Source: Brevibacterium sp. UCMA 11754
Lineage (GTDB): Bacteria > Actinomycetota > Actinomycetes > Actinomycetales > Brevibacteriaceae
Direction: 5' to 3'
Length of the DNA: 64,000 nucleotides
Assembly (NCBI RefSeq): GCF_021532275.1
Contig: NZ_JACBOT010000021.1
Coordinates: 372,001-436,000, forward strand
Shown: positions 16,547-25,359 of the stretch, piece after piece
Numbering within the stretch: position 1 is the first letter of the stretch
Layout: each line of letters begins with the position of its first letter
The notes under the pieces: generated by a model
What the model saw: only the letters and a program-made list of their open reading frames with translations
The model's database searches: none
Told to the model about the DNA's origin: nothing
Program-made: the position numbers and the translations under genes

Positions 16547-17220
16547 TGTGCGCTGCCTTCGGTAGAGATGAGGTGTCCGGGCGCTTTGCCGTCGTATGTG
16601 TGGGGTGCCAAGTGGTTGTGCAGTGCTGTGATTCCCTCGGGTGTGCACAGTGCTTCGATGAACGCGCTCGCCTGAGCCTGGATGTTGTCAGCAGGCATGA
16701 CCCGAGCAGCGATCCTCAATCCGGCGAGCACGCTGTGGATGAGCTCCGAGTGCACTTTCGTGTCGACATCAGGGCGGATATGACCCTCGACCTTTCCGCG
16801 CTCGAGGACGATACCGTAAGCCTCCAGCCAGGCCCGGCGATCGGGATCGAGGATCGTGCACACCGCGTCGACTTCGCGTCCGAGTTCGGCCGCGGTGTTG
16901 GCCGACAGGCATCCGATCCGCTTATCGTTCTCGCACTGTTTGGCCAGTTCCCCGCCGAGGCGGTGCATGATAATCGCCGGGGCCGGTGCCGTTCCTGTGC
17001 GCAGCTCCTCACGAAGCGAGGTTCCGGAACCTGTGTATTCGCGCAGTGCCCGCAGGAACAGGGCATCGAGGCTGTCGAAGGTGTTGTAGAAGCTCGAGCG
17101 GCCGATGTTCGCACGTTCGCAGATCAGGCCGACGTCGGTGCCGGTGTATCCGTGCTCGCTGAAGACAGCGATGGCTGCCTTGATCACCGTCTGCTCGTCG
17201 AAGCTCTTCTTCCTGCCCAT
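16543..17220 (-). CDS. TetR/AcrR family transcriptional regulator
   Basis: A 225-residue protein. Residues 1-60 form the TetR helix-turn-helix: VIKAAIAVFSEHGYTGTDVG, ICERANIGRSSFYNTFDSLD. The remainder is a helical ligand domain. It is the first gene of an operon with the MFS exporter (4-bp overlap), an arrangement typical of a regulator controlling its own efflux pump. Just upstream TTGGACATAACTGTCCAA (about 17241-17258, reading the minus strand as similar) is a good inverted repeat, TGGACA/TGTCCA, and a likely operator. Confidence 0.88.
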   Translation of the reverse strand: MGRKKSFDEQTVIKAAIAVFSEHGYTGTDVGLICERANIGRSSFYNTFDSLDALFLRALREYTGSGTSLREELRTGTAPAPAIIMHRLGGELAKQCENDKRIGCLSANTAAELGREVDAVCTILDPDRRAWLEAYGIVLERGKVEGHIRPDVDTKVHSELIHSVLAGLRIAARVMPADNIQAQASAFIEALCTPEGITALHNHLAPHTYDGKAPGHLISTEGSAQ

Positions 17221-17395
17221 GGTGCGAGCCTAGAGTATTTTGGACAGTTATGTCCAATAAATTCTCGGAGCACGTTCTAGGCTCTTCTGACCTCGCTGGA
17301 CGCTGACAACAGGTGTAACGTGACGGCAAGGAACAATGGCACTATTCCGAGTGGGACGCCCGAGCGAGCTGTCCGCGGCGAAGAAGGGAACACGC

Positions 17396-17605
17396 ATGAG
17401 CCCGGTGAGCAAGGAACGCAGGAAGCAGCTTCGCGATGATGATGCGAACTGGAAGCTCGGAATCTTCTACTTCTGTCCCCGGGACCCTTCGTTCTTAGTT
17501 CCGAAGCGCGTCGGCATCGGATGGTCGCTCAACTTCGGGAGCCCGTGGTCGCTGCTGTTCCTCCTCGTCGTCATCGCTGTTCTGGTGTGGGGCGTCTTCC
17601 TCTGA
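17396..17605 (+). CDS. DUF5808-type small membrane protein
   Basis: A 69-residue protein. FYFCPRDPSFLVPKRVGIGW then LNFG is the DUF5808 signature (a DP..FVPKR.G.GW.LNF pattern, seen alone or fused to SdpI-like proteins). One C-terminal hydrophobic helix follows. ATG 17396 has AAGGGA at a 7-nt gap; the frame is open 20 codons further to ATG 17336. Function is unknown. Confidence 0.72.
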   Translation: MSPVSKERRKQLRDDDANWKLGIFYFCPRDPSFLVPKRVGIGWSLNFGSPWSLLFLLVVIAVLVWGVFL

Positions 17606-17673
17606 GGAAGAGCTCGGGCACCGGAGGCGTCAGGCAGACAGGGTCCGATAAAATCCTGCGATGAACCCACGCA

Positions 17674-18030
17674 CTACTTCCTGCGAGACGAGAGCACGCA
17701 GAATTCGTTGCCTTCCGGATCGGCCAGGACAACCCAGGGTTCGTCCTCGGTCTGCCCCACTTCGGCTCGTCGGGCGCCGAGAGCGAGCAGTCGATCCACT
17801 TCGGCGGCCTGGTCTTCGGGACGGAAGTCGAGGTGAAGGCGATTCTTCACGGTCTTGGTCTCCGGGTCGACTCCGAAGAGAAGGCCCGGGAGAGTGTGTT
17901 CCTCGGCTCTGATCTCCACTTCGTCCTCGTCCTCATAGATGACAATCCACCCGAGGGCCTCCGCCCACCAGTGGCCGAGCACATGCGGATCGTGGGCATC
18001 GACGACGAGCTGCTCCCATTCCAGTCCCAT
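17674..18030 (-). CDS. VOC (glyoxalase-like) family protein
   Basis: About 118 residues in a single VOC-type beta-alpha-beta-beta-beta repeat pattern. LEWEQLVVDAHDPHVLGHWW begins the domain, NRLHLDFRPEDQ is the middle strand, and WVVLADPEGNEFCVL the C-terminal metal-site strand with its Glu. This resembles the Glyoxalase-like (PF18029-type) subgroup common in Actinobacteria. A GTG at 18036 is an alternative start. Substrate is unknown. Confidence 0.82.
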   Translation of the reverse strand: MGLEWEQLVVDAHDPHVLGHWWAEALGWIVIYEDEDEVEIRAEEHTLPGLLFGVDPETKTVKNRLHLDFRPEDQAAEVDRLLALGARRAEVGQTEDEPWVVLADPEGNEFCVLSSRRK

Positions 18031-18080
18031 GTCCACAGATTAATGTCTCCACACTCGACTGTGAATGGCACTATGCCGGT

Positions 18081-18650
18081 TCAGACACCGACATCCTGCA
18101 GGTGGTGCCTGAGTTCGTGCAACCCATAGCGGGTCAATGAGGTCACCGTGAACTCGCGTCCATCGGAGCGGTACCCGGTGCGTTCCCACTGTTCGTCGGT
18201 GATCTGAGCCAGATCGGCCGCATAGGCCAGCGCTGCCGCTCTCAGGTCAAGGGCCACCTCGGCGGGATTCTGGTGGCGGTAGTCGGATGCGATGGCTACG
18301 GCGTCGCCGTCGAAGTTCGGCAGGGTCGGAGTCGACTGCGAGACGATCAGCGAAGTGCGTTCGCGGAACAGGTCGAGGATATCGCGCACATGGGCGGCGT
18401 ACTCGACATCCGACCAGCGATCCGATCGGGCACGAACACCGGCATTCGGACTGGTCAGCACCTCACTCCAGGCATCAGCGGAAGCCGAGACATAGTCGGG
18501 GACCGCTGTGACATCCTCGTCGCCGGTGAACCCGCATACGGCGCACCCGGTCTCGAGCACATCAGCCCAATCTCGTGTGTCCGGTTCGATATCGCGCTGG
18601 ACATCGGTATCGGGCTCGGTGCCCTGCGCATCTGGCTCTGTTTCGCTCAT
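18081..18650 (-). CDS. DinB-family protein
   Basis: A 189-residue protein. After about 30 acidic N-terminal residues comes a DinB/YfiT-like four-helix bundle. WSDVEYAAHVRDILDLFRER carries the first metal-ligand His, and the C-terminal TRYGLHELRHHLQDV the other His residues. Such proteins are often metal-dependent thiol (mycothiol or bacillithiol) transferases; in this phylum mycothiol would be the partner. CAVCGF near residue 36 is an extra Cys pair. Lies alone between VOC and DUF488 genes. Confidence 0.8.
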   Translation of the reverse strand: MSETEPDAQGTEPDTDVQRDIEPDTRDWADVLETGCAVCGFTGDEDVTAVPDYVSASADAWSEVLTSPNAGVRARSDRWSDVEYAAHVRDILDLFRERTSLIVSQSTPTLPNFDGDAVAIASDYRHQNPAEVALDLRAAALAYAADLAQITDEQWERTGYRSDGREFTVTSLTRYGLHELRHHLQDVGV

Positions 18651-18709
18651 GTCATGTCCCTGACCTGTCTTGGTGTGGTTAGTCGTGTCGCAGCTGTGAC
18701 GGCCGGAGA

Positions 18710-19075
18710 CTATTTCTTATCCAGAACTTGTTTGAGCACCATCGCGTCGCTGATGTCGTCGCGCTTCGACGCAGTCAGGAGGGTCAGTTTGCCCTTCTTC
18801 GCGTAGTCCTTGAGCTGCTTGAGCGCCTCGGCATGGTCATCGTCTTTGAGCTCGTCACGGTAGCGCCGGGAGAACTCCTCGAACTTATCGGGATCGTGGG
18901 AGTACCACGTGCGCAGATCACTCGAAGGCGCGAGGTCCTTGAGCCAGTCGTCGAGTTCGGCCTTGTCCTTGCTGATCCCGCGCGGCCAGATGCGGTCAAC
19001 GAGGATGCGAGTGCCGTCGCTGTTGACCGGATCATCGTAGATCCGACGAACCTGGACCTGATGCTTCTCTGACAT
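18710..19075 (-). CDS. DUF488 family protein (YeaO-like)
   Basis: A 121-residue protein. VRRIYDDPVNSDGTRILVDR is followed by WPRGISKDKAELDDWLKDLAPS and LRTWYSHDPDKFEEFSRRY, the signature of DUF488/YeaO proteins, ending in LTLLTASKRDDISDAMVL. Function is unknown. ATG 19075 is chosen because family homology starts there; the frame is open 148 codons more without coding character. Confidence 0.88.
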   Translation of the reverse strand: MSEKHQVQVRRIYDDPVNSDGTRILVDRIWPRGISKDKAELDDWLKDLAPSSDLRTWYSHDPDKFEEFSRRYRDELKDDDHAEALKQLKDYAKKGKLTLLTASKRDDISDAMVLKQVLDKK

Positions 19076-19228
19076 GATCGTCCTCCTCGCTCTATGGTGC
19101 AGCTGCGGTGCTGATTTCAGTCTAAGACAGAGGAATTCTGGCGCAAGGAGGGAGGACTCGGACCCCGTCGTGACCCGTTCGCGAGTAGACTCAACGCCTG
19201 AATGCCAATGTTCTGATGCGAGGTGGCG

Positions 19229-19981
19229 ATGACTGAGATTCCGAGGATCAATCGGCTCTTCCCCAACCAGGTGAAGGACGTGATCCTGCCGGAGGCCCTG
19301 GCATTTCCTCGCGCTGTGGACCAATGGGTGCGCGCGGTATTCGTGGCTTCGGTCGATGGGGCTGCGAGCATCGCCGGTCACGCCGGAGGTCTCGGCAATG
19401 ACATCGACAAGCAGCTGTTCGCCCTCAACCGGGCGTTGGCAGATGTCATCCTCGTCGGCGCCGGCACTGCCAGGACCGAGGTCTACGGTCCTGCTGAAGA
19501 CGATGCGCAATGGCGGCATCTGCGTGAGAATCGCAGCCCCACGGCACCCATGGCGGTGGTCTCACACAGTTTGGATCTCGATTTCTCAGCCTCGCTGTTC
19601 ACCGAGGCGCCTCGCTCCGCGCGGACCATCCTCATCACCTGCGCAGACGCACCCGCTCAGGCACGTGCACAGGCCGCTGAGGTCGCCGAGGTGATCGTGG
19701 CCGGTCATTCGTCGGTGGACCTGAGCGCGGCGATCGCTGAACTCCAGTCGCGTGGATTCGCCCGGATCGTGTGCGAGGGCGGACCCCAACTGTTCACCGA
19801 CCTGATGGAGGCAGAAGGCGTCGACGAACTGTGTCTGACCCGCAGCCCGACTCTGGTCGCCGGGACCGAGACGAGGATCCTGCGCGGTGCCCAGTTCGAT
19901 CCACCGGTCGAACTCGAACTGAAGACCCTCTACGGCACCGATGACGGATTTCTCTATCTGCTCTATCAACCTGCAGCTTGA
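19229..19981 (+). CDS. Pyrimidine reductase family (RibD C-terminal domain) protein
   Basis: A 250-residue protein of the RibD_C fold. VRAVFVASVDGAASIAGHAG is the substrate strand, DVILVGAGTARTEVYG the cofactor motif, and GFARIVCEGGPQLFTDLMEA the second glycine motif, followed by DELCLTRSPTLVAG. It resembles 5-amino-6-(5-phosphoribosylamino)uracil reductase but lacks the deaminase domain. Stand-alone homologues near no riboflavin genes are common in Actinobacteria, so riboflavin synthesis is not certain. ATG 19229 fits the GAGG site better than GTG 19223. Confidence 0.82.
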   Translation: MTEIPRINRLFPNQVKDVILPEALAFPRAVDQWVRAVFVASVDGAASIAGHAGGLGNDIDKQLFALNRALADVILVGAGTARTEVYGPAEDDAQWRHLRENRSPTAPMAVVSHSLDLDFSASLFTEAPRSARTILITCADAPAQARAQAAEVAEVIVAGHSSVDLSAAIAELQSRGFARIVCEGGPQLFTDLMEAEGVDELCLTRSPTLVAGTETRILRGAQFDPPVELELKTLYGTDDGFLYLLYQPAA

Positions 19982-20015
19982 GAGGCAGGCTGAGACACCA
20001 CGGGAGCAGCGGACA

Positions 20016-20666
20016 CTAATTCAGTTTCACTCTCTTCCGTGCGCCGTCGCTGAGGTTGCTCAGCACCACGGTGCGAACCTGCCGGTCGATGTACTGGCTC
20101 AGACTGACCTGCGTCTGCTGGAAGTACCAGTGTTTGAGGGCCCACATATGAGCCAGGGTCATGAGGTTGTGACCGAGCGTGCTCGCATCGACCGCGTGCA
20201 GGTCACCCTTGTCGGCAGCCTCGGCGACGACATCGATGAGCGGCTGCAGAGTGGCCAGCTCCTGCGACTGGATGGACGCCAGTCCGGCGCGTGAGAGCGC
20301 CCTGGAAGTCTGATAGGTCAGGACGACCGCCTGACGATGGTCATCGACGACCTGACAGAACTCGGTGAAAGCCGCAATGATCCGATGCACAGGATCCTCG
20401 GTCGCCTCGATCGCCGCCGGCACTCGCAGCCGGAAGTCCTCGAGAACCCGGGTGATCGCGGCCAGCACGATCTGCTCCCGATCCGAGAAGTACTTGTACA
20501 GCAGTCCGACGCTGACACCGGCAGACTTGGCGATCGCCTGCATCGACACGGCATGTGAGCCCTTCGTCTGCATGAGGCCGACGGCGGCATCGACGATCTG
20601 CTTCTCACGGAATTCCGCGCGAGCACCGCGCACTACGGCGTTGACGTCCTGAGTCTCACTTGTCAT
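20016..20666 (-). CDS. TetR family regulator of the cyclohexanecarboxylate-type operon
   Basis: A 216-residue protein. EKQIVDAAVGLMQTKGSHAV then IAKSAGVSVGLLYKYFSDRE is the TetR helix-turn-helix; a helical sensor domain follows. ATG 20666 lies inside the end of the CoA-ligase gene (11-bp overlap), so it is translated with that operon, which it likely represses. The perfect TGTTCAC/GTGAACA palindrome in the operon promoter (25341-25359) is the natural operator candidate. The inducer would be a CoA ester or acid of the pathway, by analogy with other catabolic TetR proteins. Confidence 0.86.
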   Translation of the reverse strand: MTSETQDVNAVVRGARAEFREKQIVDAAVGLMQTKGSHAVSMQAIAKSAGVSVGLLYKYFSDREQIVLAAITRVLEDFRLRVPAAIEATEDPVHRIIAAFTEFCQVVDDHRQAVVLTYQTSRALSRAGLASIQSQELATLQPLIDVVAEAADKGDLHAVDASTLGHNLMTLAHMWALKHWYFQQTQVSLSQYIDRQVRTVVLSNLSDGARKRVKLN

Positions 20667-22353
20667 GCCTGCTGACCACTTCCTCCCGCAGCTTGAACTT
20701 CTGAATCTTACCGCTCGGGGTCCGCGGGAACTCATCGAGGCACTGCAGGGTCTCCGGCCAATAGTGTTTGGTCACGCCCTTGGCGGCGAAGAATTCGCGC
20801 AGGTCATCCATTGTGAACGTTTGGCCTTCTCGCAGTGTGACCACTGCACACGCGATCTCCTGCAGGCGGGGGTGGGGCACCGCCACGATCGCCACTTGGG
20901 AGATGGCGGGATGCTCGTACATGATGTTCTCGACGTAGGCGACTGGAATGTTCTCTCCACCGCGGATGATGATGTCCTTCGATCGACCGCCGATCTTGAT
21001 GAAGCCGTCGACGTCCATCTCTGCGATATCGCCGGTGTCCAGCCAGTCGCCGGCGAAGGCCTCGTCGGTGAGCTTCGGTTCGCTGAGATACCCGACGAAC
21101 AGGAACGGGCCCTTGACCTGCACCTTTCCTTCGGTTCCGGCGGGGATCGGTTCGCCGAGCGGATCGACGATGCGCACCTGCATATCGCCGAGCGCACGAC
21201 CGTCTGTGCTCGTTACCTTGTCATCGGAATCGCCGGGGGTGGTCATGGTGACCAGTCCGCATTCGGTCTGCCCCCAACCGCCGAAGACGTTGAGGTTGGG
21301 CAGCAGCTCTTTGGCCTCGTGGACCATGACGCGTGGAATCGGAGCGCCCATGCAGCAGAAGTGTCGCAGACTCGAGAGATCACGATCCGTGGTCTTGGCG
21401 GCCTCGATGAGATCGTGCAGGAACGGGGTGGCGCCCGAAGTGTGCTCGATGCCGAACTCTTCGATCAGTCGCGCGAACTCCTCGCCGTTCCAGACATCCT
21501 GGAACACGCCGGTCCCGCCGATGAGCAGCGGCAGGCAGACTCCGTACATGTACCCGGTGAGATGGCCGAAGGTCGAGGCCATGTGGATGACGGAGCCGTT
21601 TCCGAGGCCCAGGTGATCAGGCCAGGGCAGTGACGCGGAGAGCACCGAATTGTGTGTGTGCATGACCCCCTTGGGATCACCTGTCGTCCCCGAGGTGAAG
21701 AGGATCAGACCGACATCATTGGGATCGGGCCTGCGCGTCTCCCAGTCGATGTTCGTTGCTGCCTCGGCCGAACCTGGCGAACTAGCTGACCCCGGTGAGC
21801 CTCGGGTCCCGCGATCCAGGAAGTCCGTCCATCGTTCGAAGCCCTCGCGGGAGGTGAACGGATCTTCTCCGGGAGCGTCGAGGACGATCGTATGCCGCAG
21901 ATCAGGCAGTTTGTGCCTGAGACGGTCGACCATATCCGGGTAGTCGAACTTGCGGAACCGGTTGGGGACGAAGAGAACCGTGACTGCGGCCTTCTTTGCC
22001 ATGTATTCGATCTCGCGGTCGCGGTAGATGGGGATGAGACCGTTCGTGATCGCCCCCGCCTTGAGAGCGCCGAGGTGGATGACCAACCATTCGTACCAAT
22101 TGGGCAGATGGATGCCCACCACCTCACCCGGTTGCACACCGAGGTCGATGAGGGCCCTGGCACACGCCTCGGCGTCGGCGGAGAGCTGTCGGTATGTGTG
22201 GCTTCCATAGGGGTCTCGAGACACGACAGAATCGGGAGTCTCGCTCGTCCAGTGGTCCAGATGATCGAGCAGCGTCTTGTTCTTCCAGGCACCTGTCGAG
22301 GTGTGCCTGTCGATGAGGGAGTCGGTGAGGATCGTGTCGAATCGGGTTGGCAT
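20656..22353 (-). CDS. Acyl-CoA ligase, probable cyclohexanecarboxylate-CoA ligase (AliA-like)
   Basis: A 565-residue class I adenylate-forming enzyme. The P-loop LFTSGTTGDPKGVMHTHNSV is near residue 215, GGWGQTECGLVTM forms the A5 motif, DWLDTGDIAEMDVDGFIKI the A7 motif, and PRTPSGKIQKFKLRE the A10 motif with its Lys. It activates a carboxylic acid with ATP and CoA. The assignment to cyclohexanecarboxylate comes from the neighbours, which look like BadH, AliB and BadI. The start at 22353 (MPTRFDTILTDSLIDRH) agrees with the family. It is 69 bp downstream of the SDR gene. Confidence 0.83.
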   Translation of the reverse strand: MPTRFDTILTDSLIDRHTSTGAWKNKTLLDHLDHWTSETPDSVVSRDPYGSHTYRQLSADAEACARALIDLGVQPGEVVGIHLPNWYEWLVIHLGALKAGAITNGLIPIYRDREIEYMAKKAAVTVLFVPNRFRKFDYPDMVDRLRHKLPDLRHTIVLDAPGEDPFTSREGFERWTDFLDRGTRGSPGSASSPGSAEAATNIDWETRRPDPNDVGLILFTSGTTGDPKGVMHTHNSVLSASLPWPDHLGLGNGSVIHMASTFGHLTGYMYGVCLPLLIGGTGVFQDVWNGEEFARLIEEFGIEHTSGATPFLHDLIEAAKTTDRDLSSLRHFCCMGAPIPRVMVHEAKELLPNLNVFGGWGQTECGLVTMTTPGDSDDKVTSTDGRALGDMQVRIVDPLGEPIPAGTEGKVQVKGPFLFVGYLSEPKLTDEAFAGDWLDTGDIAEMDVDGFIKIGGRSKDIIIRGGENIPVAYVENIMYEHPAISQVAIVAVPHPRLQEIACAVVTLREGQTFTMDDLREFFAAKGVTKHYWPETLQCLDEFPRTPSGKIQKFKLREEVVSRHDK

Positions 22354-22422
22354 GTCAGGGCTCCTTTGCTCTGGTCTCGTGCCGGTGATGGTGGATCGTT
22401 GTGGTGACGCGGTGGGAGAGGG

Positions 22423-23169
22423 TCAGGCCATGGTGAGTCCGCCGGAGACGGAGAGCGTCTGACCGGTGACGTAGGTGGATTCGGGGCTGGCGAAGAAGGC
22501 AACGGCATTTGCCAGATCGTCAGGCTGTGCCAGGCGGCGCATGGGGATCGCCTTCTCCAGTGCGGTGCGCAGCTTCGGGTTGTCCTCGGAGATCTCAGCG
22601 AACAGCGGGGTGTCGGCCGGTCCCGGGCACACGCAGTTGGAGGTGATGTTGTGCCGTGCGACCTCGCGGGCGAAGGTCTTGGAGAAGGAGATGATGCCGC
22701 CCTTGGCCGCCGAGTACACGGCCTCACCGCTCGAGCCCACGCGTCCGGCATCGGAGCCGATGCTGATCACGGCCCCGGATTCGGCGGCGATCATGTGGGA
22801 GGCGACCGACTGCGTGCAGTTGAGGGTGCCGATCAGGTTGATCGCGATGACTCGGTCCCAGGTCTCGGCCGTCGAGTCCATGAAGGGTTCGACCTTGTCC
22901 CAGCCGGCATTGTTGACGAGGACGTCGATGCGGCCGAATGTCTCGACCACCTTGGCGGTCATGGCATCGACCCTGGCCCGATCGGTGACATCGACGGCGA
23001 CGCCGATGGAATCATTTCCCAGCGCCGAGGCGGTTTCCTGTGACTTCGTCGCGTCGAGGTCGGCGACGACGATGGTGGCTCCGTCTGCGGCCAGGCGGGT
23101 GGCGATGCCTTTGCCGATCCCGGAGGCGGCGCCGGTGACGATGATGATGCGATTGTCCAGTGCAGACAT
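22423..23169 (-). CDS. badH: SDR dehydrogenase, 2-hydroxycyclohexanecarboxyl-CoA dehydrogenase-like (BadH)
   Basis: A 248-residue classical SDR. IIIVTGAASGIGKGIATRLA is the NAD site, VLVNNAGWDKVEPFMDS follows, and then ISIGSDAGRVGSSGEAVYSA with catalytic Ser, then Tyr and Lys in VYSAAKGG. The strings NNAGWD.xxPF, SDAGRVGSSGEAVY, CPGPADT and SGGLTM are, from memory, shared with BadH of Rhodopseudomonas palustris, which oxidises 2-hydroxycyclohexanecarboxyl-CoA to the 2-keto ester. It lies between the acyl-CoA dehydrogenase and ligase genes of the same operon, which supports this. Confidence 0.8.
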   Translation of the reverse strand: MSALDNRIIIVTGAASGIGKGIATRLAADGATIVVADLDATKSQETASALGNDSIGVAVDVTDRARVDAMTAKVVETFGRIDVLVNNAGWDKVEPFMDSTAETWDRVIAINLIGTLNCTQSVASHMIAAESGAVISIGSDAGRVGSSGEAVYSAAKGGIISFSKTFAREVARHNITSNCVCPGPADTPLFAEISEDNPKLRTALEKAIPMRRLAQPDDLANAVAFFASPESTYVTGQTLSVSGGLTMA

Positions 23170-23256
23170 GATGTGTGGTCCCTTCGGATGGTGATGTTGT
23201 CAGATGTGCTGGTCAGCTACCTTTGTCGGATGTGTGCTGGCCCAGATGAGTGCTGG

Positions 23257-24402
23257 TCAGGGGGCGAAGGCGCGTCCGGCCGACTCCCTGGCGATGACGA
23301 GTTTCATGATCTGTGCGGTCCCGTCCCCGATCTGCATGCCGAGCACGTCCCGGAGGCGCTTCTCCACGTCTCGATCTTGCTTGTAGCCGTTCTGGCCGTG
23401 CAGAAGGAGGCATTGATGGATGGCGTGATAGGACTCCAGGGGCGCCCACCACTTGCACATCGCCGCCTGTGAGGTGTGGGGCAGGCCTTCGTCGCCGAGC
23501 CATAGAGTGTTCAGACACAGCAGCCTGGCGGCGGCCATCTTCGTCTCCGCCTCGGCGAGGGGAAATGAGACGCCCTGGAACTTCGACAGCGGCTGGTCGA
23601 ATGCCTCCCGGCCCTTCACATAGTCCCAGGCGTCCTCGATCGCTCTGGTGGCGCTGCCCGTGCATTGCAGGCCGATGAGAGCACGGGAGAAGTCGAAGCC
23701 CTGCATGACCTGGGAGAACGCTGCTCCCTCCGCACCGAGGAGGTGATCGCCCGGGACCCTGACATCGGTGAATTCCACCGAGCCACGGGCCACCGCGGAC
23801 TGTCCCATATCGGTGATCGGGGTGCGGGCGACTCCTGGGGCATCGAGGTCGACGAGTAAGGCGGAGATGCCCTTGCCTCGTTTCGCGTTCGGATCGGTCC
23901 TCGCGAAGATGACTGTGGCCGTCGAGGTCAGCGCCAGTGACATCGATTTCGTGCCGTTGATGATCCAATCCCCACCGTCACGCTTGGCGGTGCTCTGGGG
24001 ATTGCCGGCATCCGAGCCGGCGTCGGGCTCGGAGAGGCCGATGGCCACTGTTTCGGCACCGGAAGTGATGAGGCGGCAATAGTGTTCGGCCACCTCGGCG
24101 CTTGCATTGCGCGCGATGACCTGACCCATCAATGAGCCCACCACCTGCAGATACGCCACGTTGAGGTCGCCGCGAGCTATCGCCTCGGTGACCAGTCCCG
24201 CTGTCACCTTCGTCTGGCCCTGCCCGCCGAGGTGGGGCGAGAGTTCGGGGGCGATGAGACCGGCACCGCCCATCTCCAGTGTCAGATCGGTGCCGATCTT
24301 CCCGGCATTCTCCCGGTCACGTGCCTCGGAGATGAGGCGCTCCTCGAAGCTCGCTGCAGCGTCGAGCAGCGACTGGGCCTCTGGGGTGATTGCGAAGTCC
24401 AC
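23257..24402 (-). CDS. Acyl-CoA dehydrogenase, cyclohexanecarboxyl-CoA dehydrogenase-like (AliB)
   Basis: A 381-residue flavoprotein with the acyl-CoA dehydrogenase fold: IGLSEPDAGSDAGNPQS (FAD/substrate motif, about 121-137), VRVPGDHLLGAEGAAF, and the C-terminal LGMQIGDGTAQIMKLVIAR. In common family members the last motif reads YEGT with a catalytic Glu; here Asp360 is in its place, as may suit a cyclic substrate. GTG 24402 follows AGAGGA; the frame is open upstream but overlaps the BadI-like gene. It would introduce the first double bond into the ring CoA ester. Confidence 0.83.
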   Translation of the reverse strand: MDFAITPEAQSLLDAAASFEERLISEARDRENAGKIGTDLTLEMGGAGLIAPELSPHLGGQGQTKVTAGLVTEAIARGDLNVAYLQVVGSLMGQVIARNASAEVAEHYCRLITSGAETVAIGLSEPDAGSDAGNPQSTAKRDGGDWIINGTKSMSLALTSTATVIFARTDPNAKRGKGISALLVDLDAPGVARTPITDMGQSAVARGSVEFTDVRVPGDHLLGAEGAAFSQVMQGFDFSRALIGLQCTGSATRAIEDAWDYVKGREAFDQPLSKFQGVSFPLAEAETKMAAARLLCLNTLWLGDEGLPHTSQAAMCKWWAPLESYHAIHQCLLLHGQNGYKQDRDVEKRLRDVLGMQIGDGTAQIMKLVIARESAGRAFAP

Positions 24403-24448
24403 TGTGGTCCTCTGTTCTGGTGGGCTGGTCGGCCTGATTGCCTGCGGT

Positions 24449-25276
24449 TCAGTACGCGTTGTCGAAGCTGCTGAAGTCGGGATCGCGCTTCTCGGCGAAG
24501 GCGGCAGCGCCCTCATGCGACTCGGGAGAGTGCGCGTACAGGTCGAGGGCGCTCATTGCCAGATTGGTGAAACCGGTCTGCATCTCGGAGTCGGCATTGA
24601 ACGACTGCTTGAGGAAGCGCAGGGCGGTCGGCGCCTTGAGACCCAGTGCTCGGGCTCGTTCCTTGGCTCGGGGCATGAGCTGCTCGGCTTCGACGACCTC
24701 ATTGGCCAGGCCCCACATCTCGGCTTTCTGGGCGTCGATGAGTTCGCAGAAGTACCACATCTCGCGAGCCCGCTTCTCACCCACGATTCGGGCCAGGAAC
24801 GCCGTGCCGTAGCCGGCGTCGAAGGACCCGACCTTGGGTCCGGCCTGTCCGAAGCGGGCGTGGGAGGCGGCAATCGTGATGTCGCACAGCGTGTTGAGGA
24901 CATTGCCACCGCCGACGGCGACGCCGTTGACGGCGGCGATGATGGGCTTGGGCACGGATCGCATGGTCTTGTGGAGTTCGGAGATGCGGAACATCCCGTA
25001 CCGGCTGGGACCGTAGTCGCCGGTCTTCGCTTTCTGCTTGACGTCCCCTCCCGCACAGAATGCCTTCTGCCCGGAACCGGTGAGGATGATCGAGCGGACT
25101 TGACTATCGCCCCAAGCCAGAGTCAGAGCCTCGATGAGCTCGTCGACTGTCTGTGAGCGGAAGGAATTGAACGACTCTGGGCGGTTGATGGTGATGACCG
25201 CATAGGACTCCTCGACCTCGTAGAGGATGTCGGCGAACTCCTGCGCAGGCGCCGTGGATCCGTGTGTATCTGGCAT
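24449..25276 (-). CDS. badI: 2-ketocyclohexanecarboxyl-CoA hydrolase-like crotonase (BadI)
   Basis: A 275-residue crotonase-fold protein. ADILYEVEESYAVITINRPE starts the domain, QKAFCAGGDVKQK gives the first oxyanion region, AAVNGVAVGGGNVLNTLCDI the second, and FGQAGPKVGSFDAGYGTAFL then ARIVGEKRAREMWYFC follows. This last block is the hallmark shared with BadI and MenB-like enzymes rather than simple enoyl-CoA hydratases. BadI opens the ring of 2-ketocyclohexanecarboxyl-CoA to pimeloyl-CoA. ATG 25276 has GAGGAGG upstream. It is the first gene of the operon, next to the TetR palindrome. Confidence 0.82.
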   Translation of the reverse strand: MPDTHGSTAPAQEFADILYEVEESYAVITINRPESFNSFRSQTVDELIEALTLAWGDSQVRSIILTGSGQKAFCAGGDVKQKAKTGDYGPSRYGMFRISELHKTMRSVPKPIIAAVNGVAVGGGNVLNTLCDITIAASHARFGQAGPKVGSFDAGYGTAFLARIVGEKRAREMWYFCELIDAQKAEMWGLANEVVEAEQLMPRAKERARALGLKAPTALRFLKQSFNADSEMQTGFTNLAMSALDLYAHSPESHEGAAAFAEKRDPDFSSFDNAY

Positions 25277-25340
25277 CTTTGCCTCCTCAAGCTGTTGTCC
25301 TTCGGGCGGTGGCAGCCGATCCCGCAAGAAAATGAATGTA

Positions 25341-25359
25341 TGTTCACGATAAGTGAACA
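25341..25359. promoter_or_regulatory. TetR-type operator candidate of the ring-degradation operon
   Basis: TGTTCAC-GATAA-GTGAACA is a perfect inverted repeat with 7-bp arms and a 5-bp spacer, 64 bp upstream of the first gene's start. The only regulator in the operon is the TetR protein at 20016-20666. Confidence 0.7.

Noticed and set aside
24449..25276. Plain enoyl-CoA hydratase or MenB
   Set aside because: The FGQAGPKVGSFDAGYG block and the BadH-like and AliB-like neighbours favour a BadI-type ring hydrolase; no other menaquinone genes are nearby.
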